From Paracoccaceae bacterium (GTDB lineage: Bacteria > Pseudomonadota > Alphaproteobacteria > Rhodobacterales > Rhodobacteraceae), in NCBI GenBank assembly GCA_015485375.1, contig WFTU01000277.1:1-7110 (forward strand): DNA of 7,110 bases, written 5' to 3'. The translations under genes and the position numbers were made by a program. Positions 6,900 to 7,110 of this stretch are shown in pieces (position 1 is the stretch's first letter; every line of letters starts with the position of its first letter). The notes under the pieces are model-generated. The model saw only the letters and a program-made list of their open reading frames with translations, searched no databases and was not told where the DNA came from.

Positions 6900-7110
6900 A
6901 TGAGAATTCTTGCCATTCTGATATGCCTGTTTGCGACGCCGGTTCTGGCGCAGATGGAACGCCCGTTGCAACGGGCGGTGACGCTGGATGACTGGCAGGA
7001 CGGGTTTCGCACGAAAGCACTGGCGGCGGGGATTCCGGCCGAGGTGTTCGATGCCGCTTTTGCCCTTGTGCGCTACAACGCCAACACGCGGGCGCAAGAT
7101 GCCAACCAGT
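6900..7110 (+). CDS. Lytic murein transglycosylase, MltB-like, C-terminus cut off by window edge
   Basis: Only the first 70 residues are visible. Residues 1-17 (MRILAILICLFATPVLA) form a typical Sec signal peptide with probable cleavage after Ala17, so the product is periplasmic. There is no lipobox, since Cys9 follows Ile, so it is not an MltB lipoprotein. The mature start, with DDWQDGFRTKALAAGI (30-45) then FDAAF and a run of Asp/Gln, matches the beginning of the SLT_2/MltB fold (W..GFR..AL..GI....FD.AF), an enzyme that cleaves peptidoglycan glycan strands. The catalytic Glu lies beyond the window. Two starts are in frame: ATG at 6900, chosen for the compact signal peptide, and ATG at 6885, which overlaps the rnr stop as TGATG and would add MYAGG. 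Neither has a good Shine-Dalgarno, so coupling to rnr translation is likely. Confidence 0.75.
   Translation, partial: MRILAILICLFATPVLAQMERPLQRAVTLDDWQDGFRTKALAAGIPAEVFDAAFALVRYNANTRAQDANQ

Noticed and set aside
6900..6950. Lipoprotein signal in the transglycosylase
   Set aside because: Cys9 is preceded by Ile, which does not fit the Gly/Ala/Ser needed before a lipobox cysteine, and a normal cleavage site after Ala17 is present.
4771..7020. A 749-codon open frame antisense to almost all of rnr
   Set aside because: It mirrors a clearly genuine RNase R gene. GC-rich codon bias removes stops from one antisense frame. Its translation has low complexity (Arg, Gln, Leu, Pro rich) with no recognisable domain.

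Overview
This GC-rich window (clearly above 60% G+C by eye) looks like chromosomal DNA of an alphaproteobacterium, most likely a member of the Rhodobacterales. I infer this from the protein sequences: a TopA with one zinc finger, GRYGPYV-type C-terminal repeats and a Lys/Ala tail, an RNase R starting with a TSKRDIAKAF-type helix-turn-helix, and the topA/rnr neighbourhood. This is recognition from memory, not a database search.

Layout. (1) Positions 1-2474, plus strand: the 3' nine-tenths or so of topA (DNA topoisomerase I), missing only its extreme N-terminus. (2) Positions 2475-4384, minus strand: a tightly coupled two-gene unit. Transcribed first is a six-segment CcdA/DsbD-like membrane protein (4384-3713). 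An ATGA overlap then leads into an MFS transporter (3716-2475). The MFS stop codon directly abuts the topA stop codon with no spacer, and a hairpin followed by a T-rich run on the minus strand sits at this junction. (3) Positions 4385-4632: the only real intergenic gap, lying between divergent genes and more AT-rich than its surroundings. (4) Positions 4633-6885, plus strand: rnr (RNase R), complete, with all catalytic residues visible. (5) From 6900 to the window end, plus strand: the start of a secreted lytic murein transglycosylase of the MltB type, which may be translationally coupled to rnr.

How the parts relate. topA and rnr are housekeeping nucleic-acid enzymes that commonly lie close together in alphaproteobacteria. 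Here the two membrane-protein genes sit between them in the opposite orientation. The CcdA-like protein keeps two membrane-embedded cysteines (C24 and C134), which suggests transfer of reducing power across the inner membrane. Its MFS partner has no assignable substrate.

The most striking non-coding signal is a perfect 13-bp inverted repeat (4598-4610 / 4623-4635). Its 3' arm contains both the apparent Shine-Dalgarno sequence and the ATG of rnr, so the folded mRNA would hide the translation start. That makes it a candidate cis-regulatory switch for RNase R. I see no CRISPR array, tRNA, rRNA, insertion sequence or phage element.
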